DNA of 49,383 nt. Source: Basidiobolus heterosporus B8920. Lineage: Eukaryota > Basidiobolomycota > Basidiobolomycetes > Basidiobolales > Basidiobolaceae. The position numbers were made by a program, and so were the translations under genes. The DNA is taken from contig JNET01031877.1 in NCBI GenBank assembly GCA_000697455.1, positions 1 through 49,383 on the forward strand, read 5' to 3'. The notes beneath the pieces were generated by a model, which did not search any database, had not been told where the DNA came from, and saw only the letters and a list, made by a program, of their open reading frames with translations. Position 1 is the stretch's first letter. Every line of letters begins with the position of its first letter. Below are positions 33,481 to 45,493 of this stretch, piece after piece.

Positions 33481-35522
33481 TTAATTCATTGAGGAATGCC
33501 AAGGATTGGAAGCATCGGTTGTTCCAAGGTAATTACCAACTGACCCACTGCTTCTTGAACATATCAGCCAGGCCCATCATATCTAAAAACATCTTCATTA
33601 ACCATGGCTCTCCACCATAAAGGTAAGCAATACGTACCAGTGTCACAATCAGAGCGAGCGCGTGTCTGCAGAGCTTCAGGCATCCACTCGTTGATCTTCT
33701 GGATTCTGGCCTCGTGGTTGGGATGAGTGCTAAGATATTGTGGAGGTGCACCTTTCTCTGCTTTACTCATTCTCTGTAAGGCCATCAGATATTCAGTAGG
33801 TTATTTGCTTGAGAACTTCATGTTATCACAAACCTCCCACATGCGAACAGCTGCATTTCCCCGATTTTAAAGAGCGTGAGCTTCAGATAATGCTATTACT
33901 TTAATGGCAGCAACGAATTAAGTACCTTCATAAGGATCATAACACGCTTGGGCCATGAGTTGGAGTCTACACGGGTTAAAATCAATGAACATTTACGGAC
34001 AGCCCAGAGAACATAGAGTTACCCAATCTAAATGAAAAAATTTCAGCATTGGTTCCATCTAAAGAGAGATAATCAAGCTTTTCCATTACCATATCTGCTT
34101 CAACTTCACATTTCCGGCTGAAAGGTAGAACAACTCCTACGAATACCCAAAGCTGTTTAATCAAACACAAGATCCCATATTCAAGGATTCATTAGTGTTA
34201 CCTAGCTGAAGGAACAGTCGGTTGAGGGCAAAAGGCATGCCAAGTGCTACATCCAAAAAGAGTTGGAACTGAATTCCAGAATGGTTAATAATGTATAACG
34301 AAGAGTAGCCAACAGCACTTGAAATCTACCATCAACAGAATCTTCATATGGGACATTTTCTCGGCAGAATGTCTAAAGGTCCCTTTGTTACAATATCATT
34401 CGTGAGGCCACGTGTAACAGAGCCTATAAATACCTAGCTACTTGATGCGCTACCTAGCATACTATTGAGTGAACAAATCAGGACAAGATGATTGATCAAC
34501 CACTTACCTCGTGTCCCAATACAGCAGCCATCCCATCCTTACTCTTAACAATGGGGAGGATTCCCTTTGAATGAATTAGAGCCAAAGTTCATGGGCCATA
34601 TGCAAAAATAACATAACCTACTGTGAATACAAAAACCTTGCCACCTTGAATATAAATTAAGCATGAGTATGCTCGCCTCTACCAGGTCAAGAAACATCCC
34701 AAACACTTTACCTGGCAATACAAAGGCATTCCTCTCCGGGGAATCGATAACGTGCACTTCCCAGTTAAGATCGTCCATACCGCTTACTGTATGCAAAAAA
34801 AGCATCTAGATTAGCAGAATCTTCAACAAGTACTGCCAAACGCTTCACCTTTGATTATTCTCTCGGCAACGTCAGTAACCCATCGCGAATACTGCATAAT
34901 ATAGTTATTTGATTGAACTTGTCAGAAACTCTGGCTATGTGAGCGTACCCTATGGTTTGGCGGCAGTATTTGGCGACCATACTAGAGGATAAAAAGAGAT
35001 TATTTATGAGCAAAAACTACGCGTATAGTTGAAGTCTCTGTTCTTCCACCATATCAGAAGGAAAAGAAAATCGTCAATAACCTCTTGAATGATCTCCTGG
35101 TAAGACATTTTAGAGAGTTTTTCTTCTTGTGATGGCGTGATATCCATAAAACGACGACGTCCACTTATAGGTACTGTTTCCAGGTGAGAGACATAGTAGG
35201 AACCTGCTAGCCCACTAAAAATGCCTGTACCAATCCAGAACTGTTTTCTATAATAAAAGGGCTCTTGAAGAATGTCCCAGGTTACTACAATGACCAGTAC
35301 TTTCAGGGAGCTATACAATAAAGGCGTCAAGAAATACCTCTGCTGGATCTAAAGCGCTGGTATCCTGTACGAGGTTGGATGATGATTCCAGTAGGAGGTT
35401 TTCCCCATGTATTCCTCCCTAACCAAAGGAGTATACCTCAGTATTGAAAACTAGTTGTTTATGGACATTGACTATTTACCGAGACTGATGGGTCCCCGAA
35501 CCTTGAACAGATTTCGAAACAT
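33481..35522 (-). CDS. OMA1: Oma1 mitochondrial M48 metalloprotease, extremely fragmented gene
   Basis: Inner-membrane zinc protease of mitochondrial quality control. Seventeen exons rebuild 330 aa in phase: 35522-35480, 35418-35338, 35284-35082, 34981-34949, 34891-34849, 34786-34712, 34644-34622, 34564-34508, 34453-34434, 34372-34330, 34268-34202, 34136-34090, 34027-34023, 33966-33926, 33850-33834, 33773-33638, 33539-33481. A membrane segment (KQFWIGTGIFSGLAGSYYV) precedes the M48 domain: NAFVLPGGKVFVFTGIL, then HE|VAHQVARHSAEKM, where HExxH is split between exons 8 and 9 (20 nt), then LPFSRKCEVEAD with the third zinc ligand Glu. After EADM a 5-nt exon supplies IG of the conserved EADxIGL, followed by LQLMAQACYDPYE, a 17-nt exon (AVRMWE) and RMSKAEKG, then LSTHPNHEARI. 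The length compares with 345 aa in yeast. The last 19 codons are the least certain. Confidence 0.88.
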
Positions 35523-35766
35523 TCTTCGAATTCAAGAAATTTCTCAAGCAGCAGATTTCAGGACTAGCGCTAATACTAGTTCAAAAATTTGGACGTGCTA
35601 ATTCAATGGATTTGTGAATTTATTTAATGCATCAGTCTATATATACTTGGGGTTGCATAAGCAAGCAAATAATGGATCACTTGTATATTCGAGAATCGTT
35701 GATCATACCATGTGCCATGAATTGGATCCAATTGTACCGAAGTGTATCACGAGTTGTTCCACAGAT

Positions 35767-38700
35767 CTAAAACAAATCCTTGAGTCGTGCCTGAATAGGA
35801 CTCGAGCACATCTGGACAGCCTCCCGGATCTTCGACATACTCTCAAAGTCAATCTGGAATTGATATTTGATGTGGAAGCTAGACTAGAGTTAAGATATCC
35901 AACAAGAGAATGACACCAAGCAAAATGAAGTATAGAAAGGATACAGAAAATCATAAATTTGCTCCAACGCCCTGGTGGAGGTATTGTCAGGTGTGGCTAA
36001 GACGGAGGAAAGATCTTGCAGAATGAATACAATATCCATCAAAATCTTGGAGAGGTTTAGTCAAAGGAATTGAAGGATAACAACGGTCATCTGGAAAGAT
36101 ACCTGGTGCAGCATGTGTGGCAATTTCTCCAGCCGGAATAAAGTCGGGCCAACAAGAGCACAGATGTAAAGCATCTGGGTGTCAGAAGTAACTTGATTCC
36201 CTCTAAGAGAAATCAGACACTGGTGTATCGTTTCAAACACATCAGCGCTGCTGTAATGAACCATACTTTGAAACAGGGTCAAAAAGGTATTTGGCCCGTT
36301 GAGCATAAAATTATAGTAATTGAACATGTAGTTGTTGAATATATAAGGGAGGGTGAAGTTTCGCGAGCTGACCGCTGACATCTGCATACCGGATTCGTTG
36401 AGGCTATCGTTGAGTTTCACGTATGTCATGGAATAGGACGAACGAGGCTTGATAAACGGAAGGATGTTAATCTTAGGTCTACATCATTTCCAATCTGTTT
36501 TGATAGCATGACACTTACAGGGATGCATATTTCTGATGCCTCAAGGAGGTAGGCATCTGACTTCAATAGTATCAAGAGTTCTTCAAAAACCACGGTGACA
36601 AACTCATCATGCGGCAAAGATGCTAGCAGTAACCCTAAAGCATGGAGTACCACAGAGGGATAGCCATTACTTTTCCCGGAGTTACCCATAATCAGACCAA
36701 GAAAAGCCTCAACGACTTGCCTGGCAGGGAGTGGACATGCTAGAATTTCTATGCATGCCGTCATCAAAGCTTGTAGAGAAGGATTAGCGAATTCTCTGAA
36801 GTGACGTTCAGGGAGGTCAGAATCCTTCTTGAGGTCACATTTCTCAGGAGACATAGCTATTGGAACGAGAGAATCCAATTAGTATAGTTGCAGTAATGGA
36901 TTAGGATCAACCTTACATTCAGCTAGTCTTGCCAAGATTGCTTCGAAGTAGCTACTATCGAACACAACGGACGGAGCTTCCTGGCTGATATATTGCTTAA
37001 ACTCTTCTGAAAACTGACATTGCTGGAAATCTGTTGAAGAAGTTAGCTTTGATGGTTGTATAGTAAATCATATCTATGGGATCATATTTCCCTGCTAGTT
37101 TCACTAAAAGCTTGATGACCTCCGAGTCTTTGAGTGCTTCTGAGCCGTAGTAATTTTGAAGTGTATCCCGAATGAAGGCTAGAGGCGTTTGGTGGTAGCG
37201 GTACAATTTCTGGAATTTCTCGAGAACCTGTTTTAACAGGTCTATCTGTTCAAACTCGATCAGCTTCCCTATAGCGATATCCAGGAATGGAATAATTCTG
37301 AGAATTAAATTATCATAATAGATTGGCATCGGCGTAGACAGCGCTGGCTTCAATTCTTCCTTCTCGGGGCTGTAGCCGCTCATAGCAAACGCTTCGTATT
37401 CGTAATACTCTGGGAACTTGCTCAGATACTTGGTTAGTTTTTCGTGGAAGTCATCCTCGACCCAGTAACGAGGATTGAAGTCAAGAGACATCCAAAAAGA
37501 GAGTCGTTCATCAAACTCTGTAGATTCAACAAGGATCCTCTTAAGCAGGTTAAAGCTTAACTCGGTGGTATTCGAATGGCCTCTAGTCAATGCAAATACC
37601 ACATGCTCAAAGCTAACCAACTGGTGGGTCCAGATAAACTTCGCTAACGTCTCACTGACCTAAATATTGTGATGAGTATTGGAAACCCAATGAAACAAAT
37701 AAGCAAGAGAAGACTACCTTTGGCAAACTATCGGCACCGGGAGTTTCTTTCAGAATGTAGTCTATCAAATGAAATACATTTTCAGCGGTTTCGCACAAAG
37801 GAAAGCGAATGGCGATACGTCGAAAATCTATGCCAGTAAAATAATAGTAGATGTGAGATGAAGCTAAGCCAGGAGTCAAATGAATAGAACTTACGCTCAA
37901 CAAGGGTGGAATCCAGCTCTTTGTTTTGGGAAATATGCCATAACACGCACAGAAAACGCGATTGATTTTCTCTTTTGGAGTAATACTCGAGCAAGGCATC
38001 TTCATTTTGCGAGTTAATCTCTCCTGAAACAAACAGCGCATGGGCAGGGCATTCTTTGATCGTCTTTTTTAACCATCTCAAAGATCAGTATATATCCAAG
38101 AAAATAACGAACGACTCTGCCATACCTGCTCAGGATTAACAGATGTTTCTTCCGCTGGATTTTGGTTCAGATAGAACGAACGAACAGAGTCGGGGAAAAA
38201 GTGGAGCGTTTTCTCAGCCCATGCTAGCGGCTTTCCATGTAAGGATTTGAGAACTGCGTGTAACTTCTCTTGGGAAATGTCATCTAACCCTCTATAAAGG
38301 TATTAGTAATAAGATTCACTTGATAATGTGACACTAATGCGATGCAAAACATGCCTAATTCGAACGATTCTAGCGATTGTCATGACCATTGCTCGGGCAG
38401 CAATTTCAGATTCGGGAAACCAAATATCCTTTTCTCGGGTTGAATCGGATAGAGTTTGAATGATGTCGCTATTTGACTGCATTAACTACGGAGCGAATTT
38501 AGCCTCGAAATGAATGAAACCATAATGAAAGAGTAACGCTTACTATTAGATTCAAGGAAAATGACTCCAATATGTGATAGATGTGATGATGCTCAGTGGA
38601 AGTTAGAGAGTGCTTCACACAATGAACCAGATTCAAGACTATGGGGGAATATTTAAGGAACCTGAGGAGTCTGAAATTAAGTAGCTGCAACATGGTAGAT

Positions 38701-41598
38701 TGCCATCTAAGTGTGTGCTCTGAAAGACTAGGCCCTCCCTCTGCATGAGCCTTGGTTGCTTTATCGCATCTTTTCAATCTTTCGAAGATCTCCCTCAGCA
38801 TAAGTTCGGCGCTGATTTACACACAAAGAAATCAGCAGTGGTAACTAAACCTCAATCCTGAAAAAAGACTTACGAGCAAGGCGCGCTATGCAACAACTTG
38901 TACACCACATCAAGTACGTAAGGAGAGACGCAATTCGCTTGGCCAGAACCATCTTGGAACCGAGGGCCTGCCTCACTGTCTAACATCATCTTATAGATTA
39001 GCTGCAGTAATCTTGGAGATATCAAGTCAGTATGAATGAATCATTTTGACGGTTCAGTTCGACAAAGCCACGACTACCTTTGCTTTCCATTGATATTGAT
39101 GAAGTCAAGGAGTTTGTATCCTAGTATACCTCCCTTGAGGTACGTATTCTGCCGAAACCCTAGAGTATCAGTCTCGGATTTATTCGGGACGAGGTAGACG
39201 TAAAGCGTGTTTGGTACGATGTGTTGCCGAAGCTGACTCACTAAAGCAACCTTGTTGATCTCATGAAGCGTTAGATTTCTGAAGATATCGTGTTTCGTTA
39301 TGTTTGCTACAATACAAAGTTAGAAACGCTCTGAGTACAAGTCTCTTCAGTAAAGTACCCTTATAGTGAGAGGCAAAATAGGTTTGCAGATGATAACAAA
39401 CGGTGGCATAACTCATGGCAGATGACAGGTTTGGGTGACGATATTTGAGATTCGATCTGTCTCGTAGGTGTGATTGCTGGTGACTTAGCTATAAAGAAAG
39501 TAGATGATCAATTAATGCAATAAACTGATTTGGAAACACTGAACCCTCACCGCACATGGGAGAGACAAATCCCGAAGGTAGAACCCATCTTGCGAAAGAA
39601 CCTGTTTTTCATTGTAAAGTTTAACCATCTGGGACAAGTAGCTTTCGTCATTAGCAAAATCCCTGGCAATCAGGCTACCCCCTAATCTTTCAATATCTAT
39701 AGGTGAGGAATTAAGGAGTCACATCTTCATGCAAGTCTCACGACTACTAAATGGTCGGCTTCAAGGATACGAAAGAGTTGTAGCAAAAGCCACAGAAGAA
39801 TGTTGTCCTTTGGGATTTTATCTGAATCGATGTCTAAAGTATCGTCTGGACGCACTATCTGAGAGAAATCACTCAGCACATCATCGAACCCTATGAGGCT
39901 AACAACTACGAGTTAGGTGTATTTGGTAAGAGTCCCTCATCAGCCATTACTTACTCGGAAGATACCAGGCTATACAGCTGGTCGGCTACCTCAATCATAC
40001 ATTCCCAAAAATCAATGTTATCCGGCACCACGACATCCACTTCTGAGCCACTACTGTGTGCCGGATCAATTCCTGGAAGTTGATTAGCGTTGGCACCTCT
40101 CTGTGCCTATTTAGTGTACTTACCTTGCTTAGGTTCGTCGAAATGACTAATCTCCCGTGTACGCATCACCAAGTCGCGGATCTTATCGACAATCGCTTTC
40201 CGAATGATACTTCGATCATCACTATGTCCCTGTGATGCTAAAATCCCTCGCAGATCTTCTATTGAAGATCTCTGGAAGAGGAGGTCTTTAAGATGCGAAT
40301 ATGTAGAAGTAGAAAAGTTACTGCTAACGAACTCCTTCTAAACAGCGAGTTAGCAATTGGTATCCAACACCAAATAAGAAAGAAAATCGCGCATTTACAA
40401 AGTCCTGTTGAAACAAGGCACTGTGTGGCTGATCGGTAATGTGTGTGTATTCGTGGCTGCGGCTAAAGTGAGAGATAAGCGGCCAAGATGCATCTGAACA
40501 TCAGCCAAGTTAGAAAAGGCTTCTGCGAAATAGGTAAACTTGCTAGAATTACCGGGTGGTACTAGGATAAAGGCTAGCTGACGCCTTCTCTTACTCAAAG
40601 CATTTATGAATGGTTCAACAAGCCAGTGGACATTCTTTACATAGTTCCCCTGAACAAAGTTCGTGTATATATCTGGGAGCTGCAAGGACGTAGACAAGGA
40701 TGCAGATTAGAAATGATTAGTCAATTGCTATTGCCTAATTGAATTTACTTGTTGAATCAGTTCGTAGTATGCCAGCGATCCTGTTATCTTCCCATTGGAT
40801 AGTGGGAGCATTCGATCAAGTAGGTCTTTCCCTTTCTCTACACAGGAACGTTGAGTTTCATCCACAACAGTGGGAAGACTATTGATCTGCTTGAGAACAA
40901 TTTTGATCAAGTTGATGGCAACATGGTTAGGGATCAAAACTTGATGCTTTTCTTCCGAAAGTATGTCCGAAACAAAGCTTAATGTCTGTGCCCATAGGTG
41001 AGGCTTCTTTATGTCGAGTAGCAACGCAGCCTGTTCATAAATATAAGTTGAAGGAATGCTGGAAAGTTTGTCCGGCTCCACTATACTGTTTTTCAAAAAC
41101 TGAAATAGAGAGGCAACGTATTCACCAGGGTAGTTATCTGAGGCGATGATTTCGAAAATATTTTTGAAACTCTCACTCTACGAGGTAGGTTCAATATTAA
41201 GTGAGGAACTATGCAAGGATTAAGGACCATCGAAAGAACTTCAACATACCGGATTGTTGGAGGACTGTATAGCTTTTGTTAGATCGTGATTCAATTTATC
41301 TTGGAATGCTCGTTCTTCATCTGCTCCGTTCTGCGAATCGATGTTATGTGTTTTGATTTTTTTCGTTGGAGACTCGAATATACTTTAGGTAGTAGTTGAA
41401 TTAAGTAAAAGTCCAAGCGTTCAAGTAGAAAACCGAAATTAAGCGTACCCATAATAAAACTCTTGAGACTCCGAGGTAACAGAGCGCTACCAAATACAAT
41501 ATGTTAGCGTCGCTAAAACCATTTGCAGAACTCTTAAGTACCTTGGTTTTGTTAAAACTTTCCTCAAGATGTTTTTTCACAATCGCGTCTATTTCCAT
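35767..41598 (-). CDS. MED23: Mediator complex subunit Med23
   Basis: Large helical tail-module subunit of Mediator linking activators to RNA polymerase II. I rebuilt most but not all exons of an estimated 1,400-1,500-residue protein, with roughly 20 introns. The start is ATG 41598 (MEIDAIVKKHLEES). The last exon is 35853-35767, ending QARLKDLF. Family hallmarks in order: LLWLLLQLFRILEADHL (near 39.8 kb), ARAMVMTIARIVRIRGL (38.4 kb), GKPLAWAEKTLHFFPDSVRS (38.2 kb), FLCVLWHISQNKELD (37.9 kb), RYWVEDDFHEKLTKY with PEYYEYEAF (37.4 kb), MPIYYDNLILRIIPFLDIAI (37.3 kb), LYRYHQTPLAFIRDTLQNYY (37.2 kb), ANPSLQALMTACIEI (36.8 kb), LYICALVGPTLFRLE (36.1 kb) and ALEQIYDFLYPF (36.0 kb). The order and spacing match animal Med23. 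One junction around 40.4-40.5 kb is unclear: an intron with donor in the LAD codon region at about 40500 and acceptor at 40430 would fix a frame change. Confidence 0.88.
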
Positions 41599-41799
41599 TG
41601 TATCGCGTCAGCCGAAGTATATGAAGTAACAGCCTCTAAACTAACTCGCAAATATTAAGATTGTTGATTAAAAGTGAGAACTAAAAATTATGATCTTAAT
41701 TTTAATAATATCTCAGACCAGATCTTTAGTGAGTTTCTGGTTTGCGTCCAATAATAATAATCTTAGATCTGGACTACTGCTGAACATAATATGATGGAT

Positions 41800-42069
41800 T
41801 TATAATTGTGCAACTAGCCGCACAGTTAATTGGGCAGGTATTTTGTGCGCAGAAACCACTTCGACATTAATTTGATCGGCAATAACACTAACAATCCACT
41901 CGCACTTATAGATGGTTGCTGTGGACTCACCAAAGGAAGCAAGAAGAGGCTCATGCCAGCCTGCCCCTGGACCGTTTAACCAATAGCGCAAACCATTGAC
42001 ATCAATGACATAATAAACTACATGACTGTCAAATACCACTCTATGCCTATCCTTAGCCCAACTTGGCAT
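41800..42069 (-). CDS. 89-aa orphan ORF
   Basis: Single-exon ATG frame, about 200 bases right of MED23's start and on the same strand. It begins MPSWAKDRHRVVFDSHVVYY and contains RYWLNGPGAGWHEPLLASFG and IYKCEWIVSVIADQ. Composition is protein-like (Trp, Tyr and Gly spaced through the frame) but I know no family. A weak TATA-like TTTATAAT lies about 75-80 bases upstream on the minus strand. It could be a lineage-specific gene or a fragment. Confidence 0.35.
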   Translation of the reverse strand: MPSWAKDRHRVVFDSHVVYYVIDVNGLRYWLNGPGAGWHEPLLASFGESTATIYKCEWIVSVIADQINVEVVSAHKIPAQLTVRLVAQL

Positions 42070-42267
42070 CTATCTCTCACCTAAACTCATGGCCCCTATT
42101 TGTTGGCATCGGAAAATGCGTTTGAGATCTTGTGAACTCCCACATTATAAATGAAATATGTCTGTTCCCATTTTAGTGCAATCTTAGATTACATGAGTCC
42201 CAACGCTAGCTAGTGTTGCTAATCGTAGATGGGATTTCACATTTGCTGTACATCATTGGTGCTATAC

Positions 42268-42306
42268 ACACCTATCTAGCACACCTATCTAGCACACCTA
42301 TCTAGC
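42268..42306. repeat. three tandem copies of a 13-bp unit upstream of the C2H2 gene
   Basis: Perfect direct repeats of ACACCTATCTAGC, about 165-200 bases before the C2H2 gene's ATG and upstream of its TATA box. Confidence 0.9.
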
Positions 42307-42413
42307 GCACCCACACAATGACATCAAATATTGAAGGCAGTTGGAGTAAGCCATCCGAAGTTATAGTAACACTGGTCACGTTATCCTGCTGTCATTACCA
42401 TAAGCAGTTTGTA

Positions 42414-42429
42414 TTTATATATATATATA
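42414..42429 (+). promoter_or_regulatory. TATA box of the C2H2 gene
   Basis: An alternating TA tract preceded by TTTATATATA, about 45-57 bases before the ATG at 42471. Confidence 0.5.
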
Positions 42430-42470
42430 CCCTCCAACTCCGTGATCCTCTAAATTGCTATTATTACACA

Positions 42471-42989
42471 ATGGACCTCAGTCAACTTCTGAACCCTCAG
42501 CAGCACAATCCCTGTCTGCACTCTCGATGTGATACTGGGAAGGCCATCGTTTGTCCTTGGGAGGGTTGTAAGAAGTCTTTCTCTCGGAAATCTGACTTAC
42601 AAAGACATGTACGCATCCATACGGGTGAGCGTCCCTATGCTTGTACGTGGGCTGGTTGTGAAAAGACGTTTATTCAGCGTTCAGCATTAAATGTCCATCT
42701 ACGTATACACACGGGAGAAAAGCCTTATTCGTGCAGTTTTCGTGATTGTAGTCAAGCCTTCAGTGATGTAAACCTCCATTTTTTCTATCAAACCTTGCCT
42801 TATAACTCATAGCTTGAATCCTAGTCTTCTTCTCTTGCTAGACATCGACGAGCCCACACCGGAATCAAACCGTACCAATGCGAGCATCAAGGGTGCGGCA
42901 AAAGCTTCACTCGTCGAACCACCCTTCTCAGACATCAAGAGGCTCATGCTATTTCTGAGCCACATACCAACGTGAACCTGTCATTGTAG
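42471..42989 (+). CDS. four-finger C2H2 zinc-finger protein
   Basis: Putative DNA-binding transcription factor, 153 aa, from exons 42471-42767 and 42825-42989. Four consecutive C-x4-C-x12-H-x3-H fingers with TGE-(R/K)-P-Y type linkers start at [30 protein letters not shown] and [10 protein letters not shown]. The third finger is completed only by splicing FSD to [11 protein letters not shown] using the ATCCTAG acceptor at 42824. The nearer TTGCTAG acceptor would delete part of the finger helix. Recognition-helix residues are RKSDLQR, QRSALNV, DSSSLAR and RRTTLLR. Little lies outside the fingers: a short N-terminal [13 protein letters not shown] and a polar tail [10 protein letters not shown]. 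There is no activation domain, so it may act as a competitor or with partners. A triple 13-bp repeat upstream could be regulatory. Confidence 0.9.
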
Positions 42990-43987
42990 GTATTAGAGAC
43001 TACTCTGCTAAGCTCCATAACCAGATCATTTACCTGGTTGTCTTTTTCTATTCACTCAAGGATCAACCTGATCAATGGTAGCTTCGTAGAAATGAAACTT
43101 AGATGCGCGCATTCCAACTCGGCAATATCTACTCCACTGCAACTGAGACAGCAAATGTTGCGCATCTCGAAGGATAACCCCTCTCACCACTAAAGCACCC
43201 ATCCTCCCTCCCCTGACAAATTCATGTAAATAGATGATTGATATAGACATCATATAAGTTCAGTTGTGTTACATAATATTTACAAAGCAATAGGGTATAA
43301 CCCTAACCCTACAAACTGAAATCATAAATGTAGACTTTTTGAAACACATAAGGAACTTTACAATCTGCTTATGATGTCATCTCGAGTGCATCACCTCAGC
43401 GTACCAATGGGCTGAATGTACTCGTTTGATTGAAAGATCTTGTGTAAAATTTGTCCAAATATGACAAAAAAACATGGTCAAGGAAGAAATGACATCCTCT
43501 GACTCTGTATTCACCGGAATAGCGATCAGGTCTGCTATTCCTAACCATAACCGTAACCTTCGTTATCTGGTTGAGTCTGCAATCGATGGAGTATCCGAGT
43601 TGATCATTAATCAGTGAGTGTTCTCTTACTAGATGTAAACGTAGCCTGACTAGTAGAATCCCCTTAATCTATTGAAGCCTTGTTAGGTAAGGTCTAAGGG
43701 AGGATCCACTGCTGAATCAGTTCTCACAGTTTTGCACACAGTTGGCTCGTGATTGCCTTGCTTTACTCTAACTACCCCGTGGGATTTCCCAAAATTTCCC
43801 ATAAATTAAAGATAGTTTCAATTCGTTTTTATGTGTATACTTTTTGAGAAACGAGTAGCTCAGCATCAGCAAAAAACAAGGGATATACATAACCATTTGA
43901 ATCAAAACCAATCGATAATATAAACAGTTGGTTAATGAAACTATTGAATCTGTTGTTAAATGTATCTACATTGGTTCTGTGCCACTT
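42990..43987. other. intergenic, ~1 kb
   Basis: No gene was accepted. A 47-codon ATG frame at about 43473-43616 (MVKEEMTSSDSVFTGIAIRS onward) ends next to a GTGAGT and could be a first exon, but no second exon was found. AACCCTAACCCT (telomere-like) lies near 43300. Confidence 0.4.
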
Positions 43988-45493
43988 TTAAGCCTCAAGC
44001 ATGCGATAATGCTCCAAGCTACATATGTCCTTCAAAAGCTTTGGGTGTCGGTATTTCTTGGCATTATCACAACCCGGGATACTGCATTTCGGTAAAGAAG
44101 GAGGGTATCTAATTGTGAATTAGTGAGATATATACTCAGTAAAAGTGATCAACCTGATTCTAGAAATACCCAGTGAACTTTTGGCTTTGAATGGGGTTGA
44201 CATCTACAGGAAAAGAAACTGTAACACCATTCTTGTTTTGTAGATAACATATTTTGGTCAGCGCAATGCCTTCCCGGCCCTTCTGTTCCTATAAAACATA
44301 AGCGCATTTAGTTACAATTATATGTTACAAAATATATACAAGCTCTCAAACCTGCTCATCATCGTCTTTCTTGGTTCGTCGTGACGCTTGCTTTTTCAAC
44401 AACTTGTTGATGGTATCCATCTAAAGTATTGCGGGTTGTCAATGGTCATGAACTGCAGCATCTGTTGCTTGCTACCGCCTACCTTATCTTGTTCGGCCCG
44501 TCGTTCGCTTTGGTTCTTCCTTCTTCTAGCAGTCTCTGACCGTTTTAAAGCAAGTTCTTCCGCCGTGAGATTTTTCTTCTTCGACTCTGTAATAAATAAT
44601 GAATCACTACGAAGGAGCATCTAACTCAAATACTGCAGAAAGGTGTACCAGTAGGAAGCTCCAAAAGTTCCACCTGAAAGTCATCGTCTAGCTTGGCTCT
44701 TTGTCTACTTGTCAGCCTATTCTTGTCTTTTTTACTATACTCAGTAAAAAATTCTTCCAGGCTAAAGAACATAAAGGGGGGTATCATGAAAAACAGTACT
44801 TAAGATTCAGAGGGTGTTTAGTCCAACCTTTCTTCTGATGAAAAACCGTCCTCATCTAGGAAAACCACAAAGATAAATATTCCGATCCAAATGGACTGAA
44901 ATTTGACTTTCCATGAACCAAACAACGATACCTTTTCTCGATTTTTCCTTTCTTGAACGTTTCTTTTGAGGACCAGATTCCTCACTATCAGAATCTTCTG
45001 ACATTTCAAGTTCTGATTCAGAATCCTCGTCAACGTTGATATTTTGTCCACTAGTTGAAGTTTTTTCTGGAGTTACGACATATTCATATTCAGCCAAATT
45101 CTCAGGTTTTCCTGCCTTTCCGGGGTTTTTTTCTAAAAGTAGTAAATCCCTTAGAAAACAATAAAGATTTCAACTGTTAAACGTTCCAAACATACTAGTC
45201 AGATTTTTTTTGACTTTTTCTTCTTCAGCCAACAATTCCTCTTCACTATCCGTATAGTTCAACTGATCTATGTAATAAACAGTTTAGTCTCAGGTAAGGA
45301 GTCTACTATTTTGAGTTGACTAAAGAATACCCGTACTTTTAGTGGATTTTTTCGAGGGATTGGCCTTTTTTCTTGAGGCTCTTGTACGCTTTGGTGTATC
45401 TTCATTCAAACTCTCTTCATCAGAGAATTTGGACTCTTTAGAAATGTCAAGATCGGCGTCAGATACCGCAGAACCAGATTCGGAAGAACTCAT
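43988..45493 (-). CDS. IES2: Ies2 / INO80B, INO80 chromatin-remodelling subunit
   Basis: Nuclear subunit of the INO80 remodeller. Nine exons, 45493-45331, 45267-45196, 45132-44932, 44855-44828, 44761-44649, 44586-44483, 44420-44352, 44288-44170 and 44108-43988, join in phase to 329 aa. The N-terminal half is acidic and Ser-rich with basic patches (RTRASRKKANPSKK; SESELEMSEDSDSEES). The PAPA-1 domain follows: RLTSRQRAKLDDD with LLELPT, then LTAEELALKRSETARRRKNQ, SERRAEQDK and MDTINKLLKKQASRR. It ends in a zf-HIT-like finger, CSIPGCDNAKKYRHPK then ICSLEHYRMLEA, with fewer Cys than a full HIT finger, as in other Ies2 proteins. The smallest exon is 28 nt. The start is the first ATG of an open exon (MSSSESGSAVSDADLD). 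Confidence 0.88.

Noticed and set aside
44396-44624. 78-codon plus-strand ORF over IES2 exons 6-7
   Set aside because: Antisense of the PAPA-1 domain coding exons.
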